A stretch of 64,000 nt of DNA from Annulohypoxylon bovei var. microspora (taxonomy: Eukaryota; Ascomycota; Sordariomycetes; Xylariales; Hypoxylaceae). The position numbers were made by a program, and so were the translations under genes. Positions 33,867 through 44,989 of the stretch are shown piece by piece. Each line of letters starts with the position of its first letter. The first letter of the stretch is position 1. The stretch is from assembly GCA_022836615.1 (NCBI GenBank), contig MU405232.1, positions 186,001 to 250,000 of the forward strand. Reading direction: 5' to 3'. The notes beneath the pieces were generated by a model that was not told the origin of the DNA, did not search any database, and saw only the letters and a program-made list of their open reading frames with translations.

Positions 33867-34028
33867 CAGACGGGTGCCCAGACCTACAAACAAAAAAAAG
33901 GAACAACATCGCACAAAGACATCTCGATCTGACATACATAAACTAATCTAAATAATCCAAATAATCATAATACCCACCTACCTATCTACCAAACAACAAC
34001 AACCACCACCACCACCCAACCACACAAA

Positions 34029-34516
34029 ATGGTCTCCATCAAAACCACCCTCGCCAGCGCCCTCGCCGCCGCGCCCCTCTCGTCCGGCTACATCACGAAC
34101 GTCGCGGCGCCGGAGAGCGCCGCAGCCGGGACGACCGTAACGGCGACGCTAACGGCGTCGATCTACATCCAGAACTGGAACGACTACGGGATCATCTGGG
34201 GGCTCGCGCCGGCGAGCGTCGACTGCGGCGACGTCGTGTGCGTGGGCCAGCAGATCGCCTACACCTCGCTGTACCCCAACAACGAGCCGCAGCCCGGCAC
34301 CTTCACCGTCGACGTCGCCATCCCCGCCTCCATGGGCGCCGGCGACTACAACCTGATCGCCGCCATCCCCTACCTCGTCGGCGTGAGTTAACCCCTTCTC
34401 CCGTCTTCTGCGCGGATGTGTGTTCTGATGTATAGATAATATGCTAACTTTCGATCCAGGCATCCGGTGAGGTCGGGATCCAGGGCCACAGCGCTAACAT
34501 CACCATCACTGCCTAA
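34029..34516 (+). CDS. NIS1-like small secreted protein (candidate effector)
   Basis: 136-aa protein from exons 34029..34382 and 34460..34516 (77-nt intron, phase 0). A signal peptide of about 20 residues ends near APLSSG|YITN. The mature part is a small beta-rich domain with repeated Thr/Val strands and two cysteines (VDCGDVVC) that may form a disulfide. The plan, in which a PESAAAGTTVTATL-type strand is followed by a conserved IWGLAP segment and a final short strand after the intron, is that of the NIS1 family. NIS1 is a widespread fungal secreted effector family first described in Colletotrichum as necrosis-inducing and reported to interfere with plant immune receptor kinases. Family assignment is by pattern, not alignment. 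Third codon positions are almost entirely G/C, fitting strong expression. The role in this fungus is inferred. Confidence 0.75.
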
Positions 34517-35003
34517 GCAGCGATGTCCGATGTTGGGGTTAGCTGGGGGCTAGATAGTCGGAGTTTATTTTCTCGCAATTTGCATGGGAGCTTCTCGGAA
34601 AGGGCAAAAGATATGACGGTTCTGCGAGGAATCAGTATCAAAATTGCATCGCATGCACACCTAGACATATATAGTGCACGTATAGGCGTTCAGAAGGAAA
34701 CGGGTCATTGGAGCATCTTGGGTTAGTGTCTTGCTATCATGGCAGCAATAGCATGAATTAAAATATTCCCACAATGCGAAATGTTGAAGGAGTTGTTGGT
34801 CGTGGTGGATCTTGCGATCCTGATGATGATTTTGAATTGAGTACATAGTGTAAGTGAACTGTACTCCCCTCCCCAAACACCTCGCTATGCATACTAGTGT
34901 AAAAAGAAAGGCACATCGGTGGGCTTCTTAATCATTAGTGTATCGTGACATCGTCAGAAGACTGTTCGCTAATCTAGCAGTCTTGCTACCTCCAAATACC
35001 TTT
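34517..35003. other. Convergent intergenic region
   Basis: 3' flanks of the NIS1-like gene (+) and of Ubc7 with its possible extension (-). Nothing else seen. Confidence 0.5.
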
Positions 35004-35336
35004 CTACAAGTGGTAGGTCGTTTTCTCCAGACCAAATCGATGATATTCGGCTTCCGGGGCCTCGACATTGGCTTTGCACTTGTCATGGTACGCTCCGCTT
35101 GCCCTGTGGCCATTCGTCGAATGCCCATTCTGCTGTTCATGGGGAGTGTGTTCATTCGCTACATGTCCGTTCTTCTTGTGATTAGACCCCTCTCCTTTCG
35201 CTAGCTTGTCGTGCAATTTGTCGATCTCGAACTGCTGCATATAAAGCCGTGTCGCAGCAGAGACTTGACGAATTAAGTTGTAAGGATGCATTACTTCCAT
35301 GAGCTCTATCATCGAAACTGGTATGTCCTCTCTCCA
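35004..35336 (-). other. Open frame continuing in frame after the Ubc7 stop codon
   Basis: Directly downstream of the Ubc7 TAG (35337-35339) the same frame stays open for 110 codons until TAG at 35004-35006. The encoded peptide looks protein-like: a helical segment (MIELMEVMHPYNLIRQVSAA), then a charged helix (QQFEIDKLHDKLAKG), then a His/Asn/Gly-rich linker. It could be a C-terminal extension made by stop-codon readthrough or by alternative splicing; a GTGAGA donor at 35372 joined to an AG 45 nt further would keep frame and skip the stop. It could equally be an overlapping gene with its ATG at 35312, or chance. See findings. Confidence 0.4.
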
Positions 35337-35901
35337 CTAGAGACCTAGCATTCGTCGAACTCCGTCTCTCACCTTGTTCTCGTAGTCTGACCGTCTCTCT
35401 CGCCACATCTTGGCCGCCTCAACATTTGCCGGACTCTCATCGTTGGGCTCGGCCAGCATGCTCATGACAGAGAGAAGAATCTTTTCGACCGACTGGATGG
35501 GGCTCCATCGCTCTGACGCATGCTCATAGTGGTTCGGGTCGTCACCGGGAGGGTGGAGGATAGAGATACAGACTAGGCCGTTTGCATATACTATGAATTG
35601 ACGAATGTTAGATGGTGAATTTGAGAATTACTGTCTAAATAGGCGAGAGAATACCATTGGGGTGGAAGATCTCTCCTAAGAACGTCATCTTAGGAGGCGC
35701 TAGGGGATAGTCTTTTGGGAACTTCAGCTCGGCAGGGAAGACACCTCCTTCGAATGGAGTGCCCTCGGGACCTTGGATTAGAGCCTCCCAGTGGAGCATA
35801 TCGTCCTCACTAATAGGACCAGCGGTGATGCCGTCGGGAGGACTGTTAGTCAGCATCTTGTACTCTTGAAGGAGTCGGCGGTGGGCTGTTGATTGAGCCA
35901 T
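35337..35901 (-). CDS. ubc7: Ubiquitin-conjugating enzyme E2 (Ubc7/UBE2G2 type, ERAD)
   Basis: 166-aa E2 from exons 35655..35901 and 35337..35590 (64-nt intron). The UBC fold is complete: helix 1 (RRLLQEYKMLTNSPPDGITA), the core FPKDYPLAPPKMTF, the HPN motif (residues 80-82) just before the intron, and catalytic C90 in NGLVCISI. The acidic loop after the active site (HPPGDDPNHYEHASERWSP) is the 13-residue insertion diagnostic for Ubc7/UBE2G2, and LLSVMSMLAEPNDESPANVE follows as in the family. It ends in MLGL, like the vertebrate enzyme (165 aa). It partners with Cue1 and the Hrd1/Doa10 ligases to ubiquitinate misfolded ER proteins. It is divergent from the Mmc1-like gene, with 476 bp between starts. 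The coding frame continues open beyond the stop codon. Confidence 0.95.
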
Positions 35902-36377
35902 CTTTATGGTATATGTACAAGCTTGATATGTAAAGGAATAGCCTGTGTCTAAGTGTAGAACAATTTCGGCGTATTTTTAGAGTATTCCCAAAAAACTGTA
36001 GCTGCTAGGTAATTACAAGTGTAATAGTCTTTGGCTCGTGGTATCGTAATAGTTGTCTATGTAAATTGTAGGTCTAATTGTAAGTTTGGGTATGAGATAT
36101 GGAATGTTAGAGAAGAGTGATCGAATGCAGATCATTGGTGGGGGGTTTCCTTGAAAGTCACCCATCTCTGATCTACTAGGTAGCTGCGCAGGTAGGTACG
36201 CTGTAGATCCCTGATCAATGACCTAACCTCGATCCCGGTGGTTCCTGGCAATCAAGTTAGGTATCGGCTAGCCGAAGTTGACCCGATAAAACCCGCGCTT
36301 CGGAAGCTTCAAACATTAGAGCTCAAAAGTTTGGAGCTTTTGCGCCTTAGGTACTTAAAAAGTGTCGAGGACAGAAT
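35902..36377. promoter_or_regulatory. Shared divergent promoter region
   Basis: 476 bp between the start codons of Ubc7 (-) and the mitochondrial protein gene (+). It contains TAGGTAGCTG and CAGGTAGGTA words near 36176-36200. Promoter role inferred from orientation. Confidence 0.5.
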
Positions 36378-38291
36378 ATGCCTCCTCGACTAAGCCTACG
36401 GCCTATTGGGCGTCGCAGCTCTCTATATTTGAAGAGTCAAACGACTGAGAGGAACTCGGTCTGTTTCTTTTGTTCGCTGTCTAGTCGATCTAGCGCAAAA
36501 CCGAGTCCCCGCCGTCCGAAACGAAAGTCGCAAAATCCTCGTCGCTTTGCCTCAACCACCACAACTACCACAACTAGTACAGACCGCGGTGTTCTCGATC
36601 CCCGAAGGCAATTAGAAGAAACTCTTCTCGAACTCGAGAAACAAGCACCCAATTATATAAATCTTTCCCGTCTACAGCTAGCCGTCAATGGCTTGCGGCA
36701 AGAACCGGGAAATGAATCTATAAGAGTTGCTGTGTTGGGTCTATCGAATGGATCTGAGTCTGGCCAGGTTGCAAAACAGGTGCTAAAGCTCCTGCTTGCT
36801 GATCCATTGAAAGGGGAGGAAGAATGGGAGAAGGAGGTTTACAGTCATGATTTGGCATTACCGATGATCATACGGGTTGGGGCGGACACTCCCCAAGAGC
36901 TCGATTCCATATCGGTCGCTACGAAGGGGAGTTCGTTGCATGAGGTCAATGTATCATCTGCGACATTGAATGGTCACAACCTGGAATTATTGCTCATGGA
37001 GACAAATCCTTTTTTGTCTGCGCAAGAAATGGGAGCCTTAAAAGGATCTGAGGAGTCGGTGCTGGTTCCCACGGTCGACATTCCTACGTCTGATTCGGGC
37101 AGACATACTCCTCTCACGACGCCGGTGCATAAAGCTTTGGTCGTGGCAGATGGTCTTTTGGGTGCTGCATCGGTAGTATCCATGGCCCCGCTAGAAAGCC
37201 AAAGTGTGATCACAGCCGCCGTGAATTTGCCCGAGTATAGATTTTCCGCAGATACTTCTCCCCTGCCGTTTACTCCTATTGATATTGGGGTTGCGAGCAT
37301 CGGATTAGGTCTTGTTCGCAAGGATCTAAAGAATGCCATCGAGTTTGAACACTTATGGTTTCAAAGTAACATACCGAAATTGGTTGAGTGGCTAAAAGCC
37401 GATATCATGGCTTCATCTGAAGGCACTACTAAGCTACCCGTGAAGGAGCTCGTCAACTCATTGCTTAGGAATACGTCTGCGGCTATAGAAAGCGAACAAG
37501 CCCGCCAAATTGGCTCGTCGCTATCCCCTACATCTCCCAAGGCACTTCAGAATAGCCTTGATGATTGGGCAGAAAGCGCACATACCGAGTTGCAGGAACA
37601 GCTTGACATGGCATTCGCTAGTAAACGATGGCGTAAACTAGGGTGGTGGAAACTATTTTGGCGTGTAGATGACGTGGGGATGCTTACAAATGATATTCTC
37701 AGTCAAAGATTCTTACCGGCGTCTGAGAGAAATGCCATATTTCTTGCCGGGAGGATGAAAGAAGCCGGCATCAATTTAGGACCCTTTCAAAATCCATATT
37801 CTACCGACGAAAATGGCGCTGAATCGAAGCAGTTGGAAATCCTAGCGCCTACCCCAACGACGGCCCCCTGGCCAGTGAACATCCCCGCCACACGGCGCTA
37901 CCTCCAAACAAAAACCATACCTGCTTTACAGGCGCTCTCGCAGAAGCTTATAGTGCAGACCCTAAGCATGTCGGGACTTACTACAGCTCTAGGCGGGCTT
38001 ATTTATCTCAGCACGTTAACAACAACGCTATATGAAGCCGGCGCTGTTGCTGCCCTGGGCATCGTATGGAGCATGAGACGTATGCAGAAGAAATGGGAGA
38101 CGGCACGGACCTTCTGGGAAGGCGAAGTGAGAGAAGAAGGCCGCAAAGCGGTCCGGGATGTCGAGGGCGTCGTCGGCGATGCTCTAAAGCAGGGCCGCGC
38201 CCCTGAAGATGAAGCTAGGGGCCAAGATGAGCTGACTAGAGCTAAAGGGCTAGTGGAGCGAGCCCAAGAGATCTTGAGCAAGCTGAAGTGA
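36378..38291 (+). CDS. Mitochondrial membrane protein, Mmc1-like
   Basis: 637-aa single-exon protein. The first ~65 residues are Arg/Ser/Thr-rich and lack acids (RLSLRPIGRRSSLYLKSQ, RRFASTTTTTTTS), a typical mitochondrial targeting peptide. Residues ~75-140 contain an LEETLLELEKQAPNYINLSR helix and a segment resembling a degenerate dynamin/GTPase-like start (IRVAVLGLSNGSESGQVAKQ) without an intact GxxxxGK[ST] loop. Near the C-terminus a conserved block (RRYLQTKTIPALQALSQKLI) precedes two hydrophobic helices (SMSGLTTALGGLIYLSTLTT, EAGAVAALGIVWSM) and a long basic coiled-coil tail. This arrangement matches my memory of the fungal Mmc1 (mitochondrial membrane coat) family, placed at the inner membrane; the name should be treated as tentative, the mitochondrial membrane location as likely. 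Confidence 0.68.
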   Translation: MPPRLSLRPIGRRSSLYLKSQTTERNSVCFFCSLSSRSSAKPSPRRPKRKSQNPRRFASTTTTTTTSTDRGVLDPRRQLEETLLELEKQAPNYINLSRLQLAVNGLRQEPGNESIRVAVLGLSNGSESGQVAKQVLKLLLADPLKGEEEWEKEVYSHDLALPMIIRVGADTPQELDSISVATKGSSLHEVNVSSATLNGHNLELLLMETNPFLSAQEMGALKGSEESVLVPTVDIPTSDSGRHTPLTTPVHKALVVADGLLGAASVVSMAPLESQSVITAAVNLPEYRFSADTSPLPFTPIDIGVASIGLGLVRKDLKNAIEFEHLWFQSNIPKLVEWLKADIMASSEGTTKLPVKELVNSLLRNTSAAIESEQARQIGSSLSPTSPKALQNSLDDWAESAHTELQEQLDMAFASKRWRKLGWWKLFWRVDDVGMLTNDILSQRFLPASERNAIFLAGRMKEAGINLGPFQNPYSTDENGAESKQLEILAPTPTTAPWPVNIPATRRYLQTKTIPALQALSQKLIVQTLSMSGLTTALGGLIYLSTLTTTLYEAGAVAALGIVWSMRRMQKKWETARTFWEGEVREEGRKAVRDVEGVVGDALKQGRAPEDEARGQDELTRAKGLVERAQEILSKLK

Positions 38292-40030
38292 GACGTGCTC
38301 TTCACTGTATGAATAATGCTTGTACATTGATTGTGATACCAATAGACGCAACACCACACACCATGCTTCCAATCTGAATTTGCGAGGTGAGATTTTCATA
38401 TAATGCCACTCAAACCAGTAATAACTAACAGTCATCAATCTTAACTAGGTAGCATTGGAAAGTATTTTCTTAGAATGTATGCGTGAGTCATTAGCAGCCT
38501 GTTTGAATATGACAAGTGCCATAGATGCTTGTTTGGAGAACACTTTGCTGTATCAGTGGAAGGTTCTCTATAAAGAGTGCCTTTATAAGTGAACTCATGT
38601 TGCGATAATTCTATCATCTAACTACAATTTCTACGCCAGAGTAGGTATATATAAAATTAATTACCCAATATTCCTTCTCCTTTACCCTCGTATTATTTCT
38701 TCATTAGTTAAAAGCAAACTAACGGCATATTCGTCTCAGCCTTTTCCCCTTGCAAACGTCAGCATAGGCGCTTAGCTACAGACGAGCTAGTGAGTACTCA
38801 TTCCTACTTCAAAACGGCAGCTTTGCCCTTATTTAGAAGCAAGCTTTAACCAATATTGTAGGTAGTCACAAACATACTAGAAGATCCATGCCTCACGACA
38901 TAGCTGGTTGGGACAGAATAGAAACCCGCTGTGAATTTACACAGATTCCGGGCATGCTGAAACAAAGCAACTCCTGAAGAGAAACAGAAGTAATGTGAAT
39001 AATGAAACGTCGGGATTCAGAACGGTTCTTTTTCGCCGTTCCCGACTTCGAGTTCCACGATACGATGGTCCATTGACTGTTCGCTAGTAATACTCTTTCG
39101 CCATCAGGAATTAATCAACCGAGCTTCACATCTTCCGGGCTATTATTTCTTATGTCAAGCGATGCGCTGGCTCTGCCTTCCCGCGGTGCTCAACCGTCTT
39201 ATGCGTCACGGACACCCGCCTTACGACGTATAACCTAGCTTGGCTACGATACGTTTTATGTCCTCTGGGAGATTAACGACTCAGTCATCATCTTTCGGGG
39301 CTACGGTAGTCACTCCGACGGAGAAGCGGGAGCGACTCTTTATTATTTTATTTCTTAACAGATAGATAGGTACATACGACTACGTTCAACAAAATATGTT
39401 TTTTTAAAGTAATCATTGGCGGATAGCAGCCCTAACAAGGATAATGCCATGGTTGGGAGCCCTTGGATTAGGAGAAGGATGAGATGTAATTTAGATCCGT
39501 AGAACGTACACACACCCGTAACCCTCCCAATACATACAATTTGATGCGCAAGCTCTCAGTAATTTTTATATGTTTTAGCTCTAACATAATTAGGTAGGTA
39601 GCTATATCAAACTAGGTAAGTTACGGGTGCGAAGAATCAAGCCTGGGCTCAAAAGTCCTAAAATATCTAGTGCCTAGTAGTCACTGTTCCCGACCTGCGA
39701 AATCGAGTAAAGAAAGAAAATGACAGCAATACGTCAAAGTAATTCGCCCGCAAGCAACACTAAAATCCTCAATATATGTACTAATGATATGAATATATAA
39801 CTAATAAATAAGATATGTACTCCGTGGACCATAAAACAAGAACGAGCCGCCATGCCTGAGGTACCTTAGGTATTAATCAATTTCATATTTAAGAGACAAC
39901 ACAGTGGTATCGCGCTATAGGTATCAAGGAAAGCACACAAGACCAACATAAGGTATAAACGCAAAGCAATTCACAAACAACCGCCGGTCCCTTCCCTTTT
40001 CTAATAGGTAAGTAGCAATAAATTACGCTA
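38292..40030. other. Convergent intergenic region, 1.7 kb
   Basis: Between the Mmc1-like gene (+) and the WW/Q-rich gene (-). AT-rich, with TAGGTAGGTAG near 39591. No coding signal. Confidence 0.5.
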
Positions 40031-41477
40031 TCACCACTCGCCACCATCACCGCCCCAATCCCCCCCTGAGTAATCCACCGTGCTCACCTCCGTGTAGCTC
40101 GCGTCGACGCTGACGCTCTCCTGCATGCACATCATGGACGTCTGGTCGCCCATGTACATGGTGTCGTTTACGTTCGCGCTCATGTCCACGTTTACGTCCA
40201 CGTTGACGTCCACCGTGGTCGTGGTGTCGACGTACGCCGTGTTCATATACGACGTATCGACATACGACGAATCAACATACGACGCATCCACGTACGTCGA
40301 GCCAGCGAACGAGGTCGTGTCTGTGTTCATGTTCGAGCTATCCATGTATGCCGTGTCCGTGTAAGTCGTGTCTGTATTTATATTCGAGGTATCCATGTAT
40401 GTCGTGTCCGTGAACGCAGTCGACTGGGTATTAGCGTTTGACGTATCGATCATATACGAATTATCCGTAAACGTATTTGTTCCCGAACCCATATTGGTCG
40501 TGTCTGTTATGTTCGTGTTGTCTGTATAGGACGTATTCATCTGTTGAGATTGCGCGATCGCGGTGTTGTCCACGTTGTTAATAGTCGTATTATTAATTAT
40601 AGTCGTGTCGGACTGGGGCGCAAAATACGTCTCTGAGGTTGAGTTGTCTGTCATCATCTGAGAATTGGTAGGTTGAGACTCGTAGTATGCGGTGTTTTGC
40701 TGATCAGCATAGGAATTTTGACTTTGCTCGGAATTTTCCGTATAATGCTGCTCGGAGTGACCTCCGTGGTGTTGTTCCGAATGTGGCTCGTGGTGCGTTT
40801 CGGGGTGGGATTCATAATGCTGCCCGGATTGGTCTGTGTGGTGCTGTGAAGAATAGGATTCATGCTGAGGCTCGGAATTAGAAGTATGCTGCTGCTGCTG
40901 CTGCTGCTGAGAGCCTGCAGAATTCCCAGAATCATTCTTCCCCCCAATCATTGCATTCAGGGCACCGCCAATCGTTGCGCCTACAGCGGCGTAAGTATCA
41001 GTACCACCCTGGACCTGCAAAGGTTGTTGATCAGGGCGTGCTTGATAAATCTGCTGACTCGGATGCATCTGGTAAAGAGGTTGGCCAGGAGGCGTCTGGA
41101 AGATTGGCTGGCCAGGGGCTCCTTGGTAAATTGGCTGGCCGAAGGTGGTAGACTGTTGTGCCTGAGGAACAGGCGGTCGTCCAACCGGGGGCCGTGACAT
41201 CTGGTAAGCGGGCTGCTGGTTCGGCATACCTGTTTGCGGTTGTGAAGGGTTGCCAGTCGCTGGTGCTCCCATTACCCCCGGGTTTTGTGATACAGGCGGC
41301 CGGCCTGGTGTCTGGAAACCATTAGGTTGCATACCCTGTTGCATACCCTGTTGCAGCTGGGGATAGCTCATAGTCTGACCAAACTGAGCCGTAGCATTCG
41401 CCCCTGCTATATTCTGGGCTTGCGGCGGTGCGGTATTAGCATGCTGAGGGCCTGGCGGCCGTTGTTGTGGTTGCTGT

Positions 41478-41509
<32 letters not shown>

Positions 41510-44500
41510 TAGCTGTTGTTGTTGGCCGTTTTGAGGTTTATTTTGAGAATTAGTATATATCCGGTTTGCTAGAGCAGCACCCGTAGCTCCATTTGCACCT
41601 AATGACTCAGCAAAAACCGCACCACCAACAGCTACTGACGCTTGTTTGAAGGCAGGATTCTGCCAGGTCTTCTTGGCCCATTTCTTCATTTTCTTGCCTG
41701 CGCCAGACAAGGCAGCAGTTGCCTGGGCTGAGTTGAAAGGTTTGACTTGTCCGTATACTTGTGATGAACTTGATTGAAACCCAGTTGTTTGAGCGGGCTG
41801 TTGATACTGCTGCCCCTGAGCTTGTACTGTTAGTTGGCCAGTGTGGGACGGTTGCGCGGTTGGTAGATGTGCCACATTGGGATGCTGAGCTGCTTGAGAT
41901 ACCTGCTGCTGAATATGAGTTCCTTGGGTGAAGCCGGCTGCTTGTTGTCCGCTAGGCGATTGACTAATCTGGCTTGCCCCGTGGTGTATATATTGACACT
42001 GATTCTGCGTATTTTGGGGTGAATGTGTGGGCATATATTGCTGGTTTGGCATAGGCGGCCTCGGCTGTCCATGTTGAACGGTTCCTGGCATTGGTTGCCC
42101 CGAAACAGGCGCATGATGACCCTGTACATGTTGCTGTTGAGGCGGTCTCTGTACTGCTACTTGCGATGCTTGTTGGATTCCTTGTTGCTGAGTAGGCTTC
42201 ATTGGAGCCGCCTGGTTCTGCGGATGTTGGGCCTGTGTTGGAGCAATATAAACTGGTTGAGCTGACATGGAAATAGGAGGCGACCCGAGCTGGGAGGGCA
42301 TCGGCTTTATTTGCCCAGGGAGCATCGGGAAAGGGTTTGATGCCCCGTTTCCAGGAGAATTAGGCGACTGGGCTCCTTGTGCGTGTCCCTGTGGATGAAA
42401 CATTTGCGGCCCAGTTGGCCTAGGAGCATAAGGTGAATTTTGGTGAGTGATAGTAGTTGGTGGGTGGCTTTGAGCCATATTTCCTTGTGTGGTTGGCTGA
42501 GCGTACGATGATGCCGAAGACGGTGGTCGATGAAGTGAGGCAATTGAAGGGCTCGGCGAAGACACTTGACTTTGAAGTGGAGAGACCGGATGTACAGTAG
42601 GAGACCATGAATGCTGAGGTTTACTTGCCCCGATATTTACTCCTGCTGGTACATTTTGTATTGCTGGATTGGTGTGTGAAAATCCCTGGCTAGGATTTGG
42701 TGGAGGCTTTTGAATCGTGTTCTGCGGATTAGCTAGAACGGCATGTCCGGCTACAGGTTGATTTAAGATCGATCCTGAAAAGCCAGCCTGACCAGATATC
42801 TGAATAGACATAGCCAAACCGTGATTGTGTCCTTGTATTGGCGTTTGCGAATTAGGCAAAGGCGACTGGCCTTGTGGGTGCAATGAAGCTTGGGTAGAAT
42901 GCTGTGACGACCCAGATATTGACTGTGGCCGTTGGTTATTTATTAGGATATGCTGCCCAGTCGATGTCGTAGGAGTGGTCTGAGGCGACGCTGGGTGAGG
43001 TTGCACCTGAAATACTAAGTTAGATGCAGTTGGTACTAAGGATGGTGGAGTTCATTGTTAAAGAGGAGAATGGTATTTTCGAACGGGAATACTAACTGAA
43101 TCCACGATTGGACTTTCAAATACAGTGTTGGTGCTGTTGGGCCTTTGTGGGAGCACGGGCTTCCGCGGCAGCTTCTGTTGAAGTCTTGAAGGGCCAGATG
43201 TTTGTCCTTGGGATGTGGCAGGATAATTTACCTGTGGTTGATGTGCATTCACTCCATAAGGAGAGGCAGTAGGTCCCTGATTTAGCCCATGGGGCTGATT
43301 AGTCTCAGTATGGGAACTATTCTGTACTGGTGGTCTAGGTGTGATATTGCCAATGCCCACTGGAACACTATGTGCAGGTGAAGATTGAGAATTAGGAGGC
43401 CTCGATCCCTCAGAGACACCAAAATTTGCTGAAATTTTATTCGGACTTGTTGGCGTCTGTGGTTTAGACACCGACAGCGGAGCAATTACGGGAAGTGGCT
43501 CGTTCAAGATAGAGTAACATGCCTCCTCATTACTATAATTAGGCTTAGCCATCATATGATTTTGTGGCTTGTCTTGGAATTGCTCAATCGTAGAACCTGG
43601 TGCTGCTGAAATTTCTTGGAAGACGTATATTCCAGGGCCGCTAATTTTGGGCAACGATGATGGGTGAGAGGATATCCGACTTGGCAATGTATTCACTCTA
43701 TGGACACCTATGCCGCCGTTATTCGCAGGAGTATGTGCCGGGCGTTGACCTCCTAAAATCGGAATGCTTTGGGCAGGCTTGAGAGCTAGCGGTACTTGAT
43801 ATGAACTGGAGTCGATAATTGATATTCCAGAGCCAAAAGAGATGCTCTCGTGCCTTGCTCCCGAGCCGGGTAAAGAAGGGGTATCACTCTGTATATGGTG
43901 CTGCTGGGAATTATCCTGTGGCGGGTCGGCTTTTAGTGGTGCTGCTGCAGGTTGTAGCACAGCTGGAATTTGTAAAGGTTCGACTTGTAGTGGTGGCGTA
44001 GAGATATCTGTCGTCCTCCTAGGATCTGAAGGCCTCCTCAAGATATCAGGAAGACTAGCAGTTGCTCCCAAGGCTTCAATAGGTCCTGATAAAGAATGGC
44101 GCTTTTGCTCCATGGATCCAAGTTCGCTATTCTGAGACTGGAGAACAGATATGCTAGACAGTGCCATTGACTTCCTGTTCGAATTCCGCGACTCCTCGTT
44201 GGAAATGCCTTGCGCGGGCTTCCACGTCTCGTATTTATTCTGGTCCGTCTGAGTCTCAACAGGCCGTTGAGAAGCAAGAACCTTTGGTTCCAAAGACGAG
44301 GAATTTGTTCCTTGCACAGTAGTATTATCGACAGGTCGAGTAACCGTTTTTAGAGGAGGATACGCGAATGAAGCCGAAACGAGCGGATACTCTTCGACGG
44401 GCTGCATGTTCTCTGGACCGGAATGTTGTATTGACTGATTCTGTTCTACTGGACTTCTACTTGTGGGCAACTCTGTCGGACCATCTTGCTGGGTAGCAAC

Positions 44501-44989
44501 TCGTAGATCTATAGGTGCCATCTGGGTTGCATCTAACTCGATTGGAGCCAGCTCCTCTGCGCATTTCGCCGTCTCGCCGCTGGCCAATTCGGCAACGAAG
44601 CCAACAGGAGACTGTATTTGGTCAGACTTCCCAGGGAGTTCAGCTAACACATCTTCACTATTGCTGGTCGGTGTGTTATTCTCGTTGCCGACTGGGCTAA
44701 TATCATTAAGGCCAAAATACAAAAATTGGTCTGGATCGAAGTATCCCGTCGCCCCCATAACATCTTTTTCGTCTGTCGATGCCCCTTTCACCTGTCCATC
44801 CCCACTTAGTTTTGCCGCAACGTTATCATGACTAGTTCCGTCGAGTGCTCCGAACCCGAGTCCTACTAATTCAGGAAACTCGTCGCCTAATCTCGGGAAA
44901 CGGTACTGTGTCAAGCCCGTTGCTTTGTAGCGGTAGAACCACCGAGTTCCATCATAGTCGGACTCCCATCCTTCAGGAAGAAGCGCCAT
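40031..44989 (-). CDS. WW-domain, glutamine-rich, prion-like protein
   Basis: 1622-aa protein from exons 43097..44989 and 40031..43006. The 90-nt intron (GTTAGT donor at 43096, TTTCAG acceptor) is phase 0 and needed to pass a TAA. The N-terminus is a WW domain (LPEGWESDYDGTRWFYRYKA and the following strand); its second Trp position is Tyr, as in some fungal WW domains, so ligand binding to Pro-rich motifs may be altered. The middle is Gln/Pro/Ser/Asn-rich, with a long Gln run around residues 1125-1146 (41460-41525). An island of folded character occurs near KKMKKWAKKTWQNPAFKQAS with the Gly/Ala-rich helix after it. The last ~150 residues are diverged short repeats of the form (Y/T)xDTSxMxT (about 40200-40500), free of Lys and Arg. 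The composition is that of a phase-separating or prion-like scaffold. No specific ortholog was recognised. Confidence 0.85.
41460..41525 (-). repeat. CAG/CAA polyglutamine tract within coding sequence
   Basis: Run of CAA/CAG codons (CTG/TTG on the plus strand) encoding about 20 glutamines with few interruptions; a second, shorter CAG run lies at about 40891-40910. Likely length-polymorphic. Confidence 0.9.

Larger units (their letters stand above)
31275..34028. other. Intergenic, 2.7 kb, with 5' leader of the NIS1-like gene
   Basis: No convincing gene. Visible items are a 16-G run at 31385-31400, a CTTGA microsatellite at about 32146-32162, a CTCGC repeat at about 33784-33799, and from about 33870 to 34028 the C/A-rich leader of the next gene. 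Confidence 0.5.
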
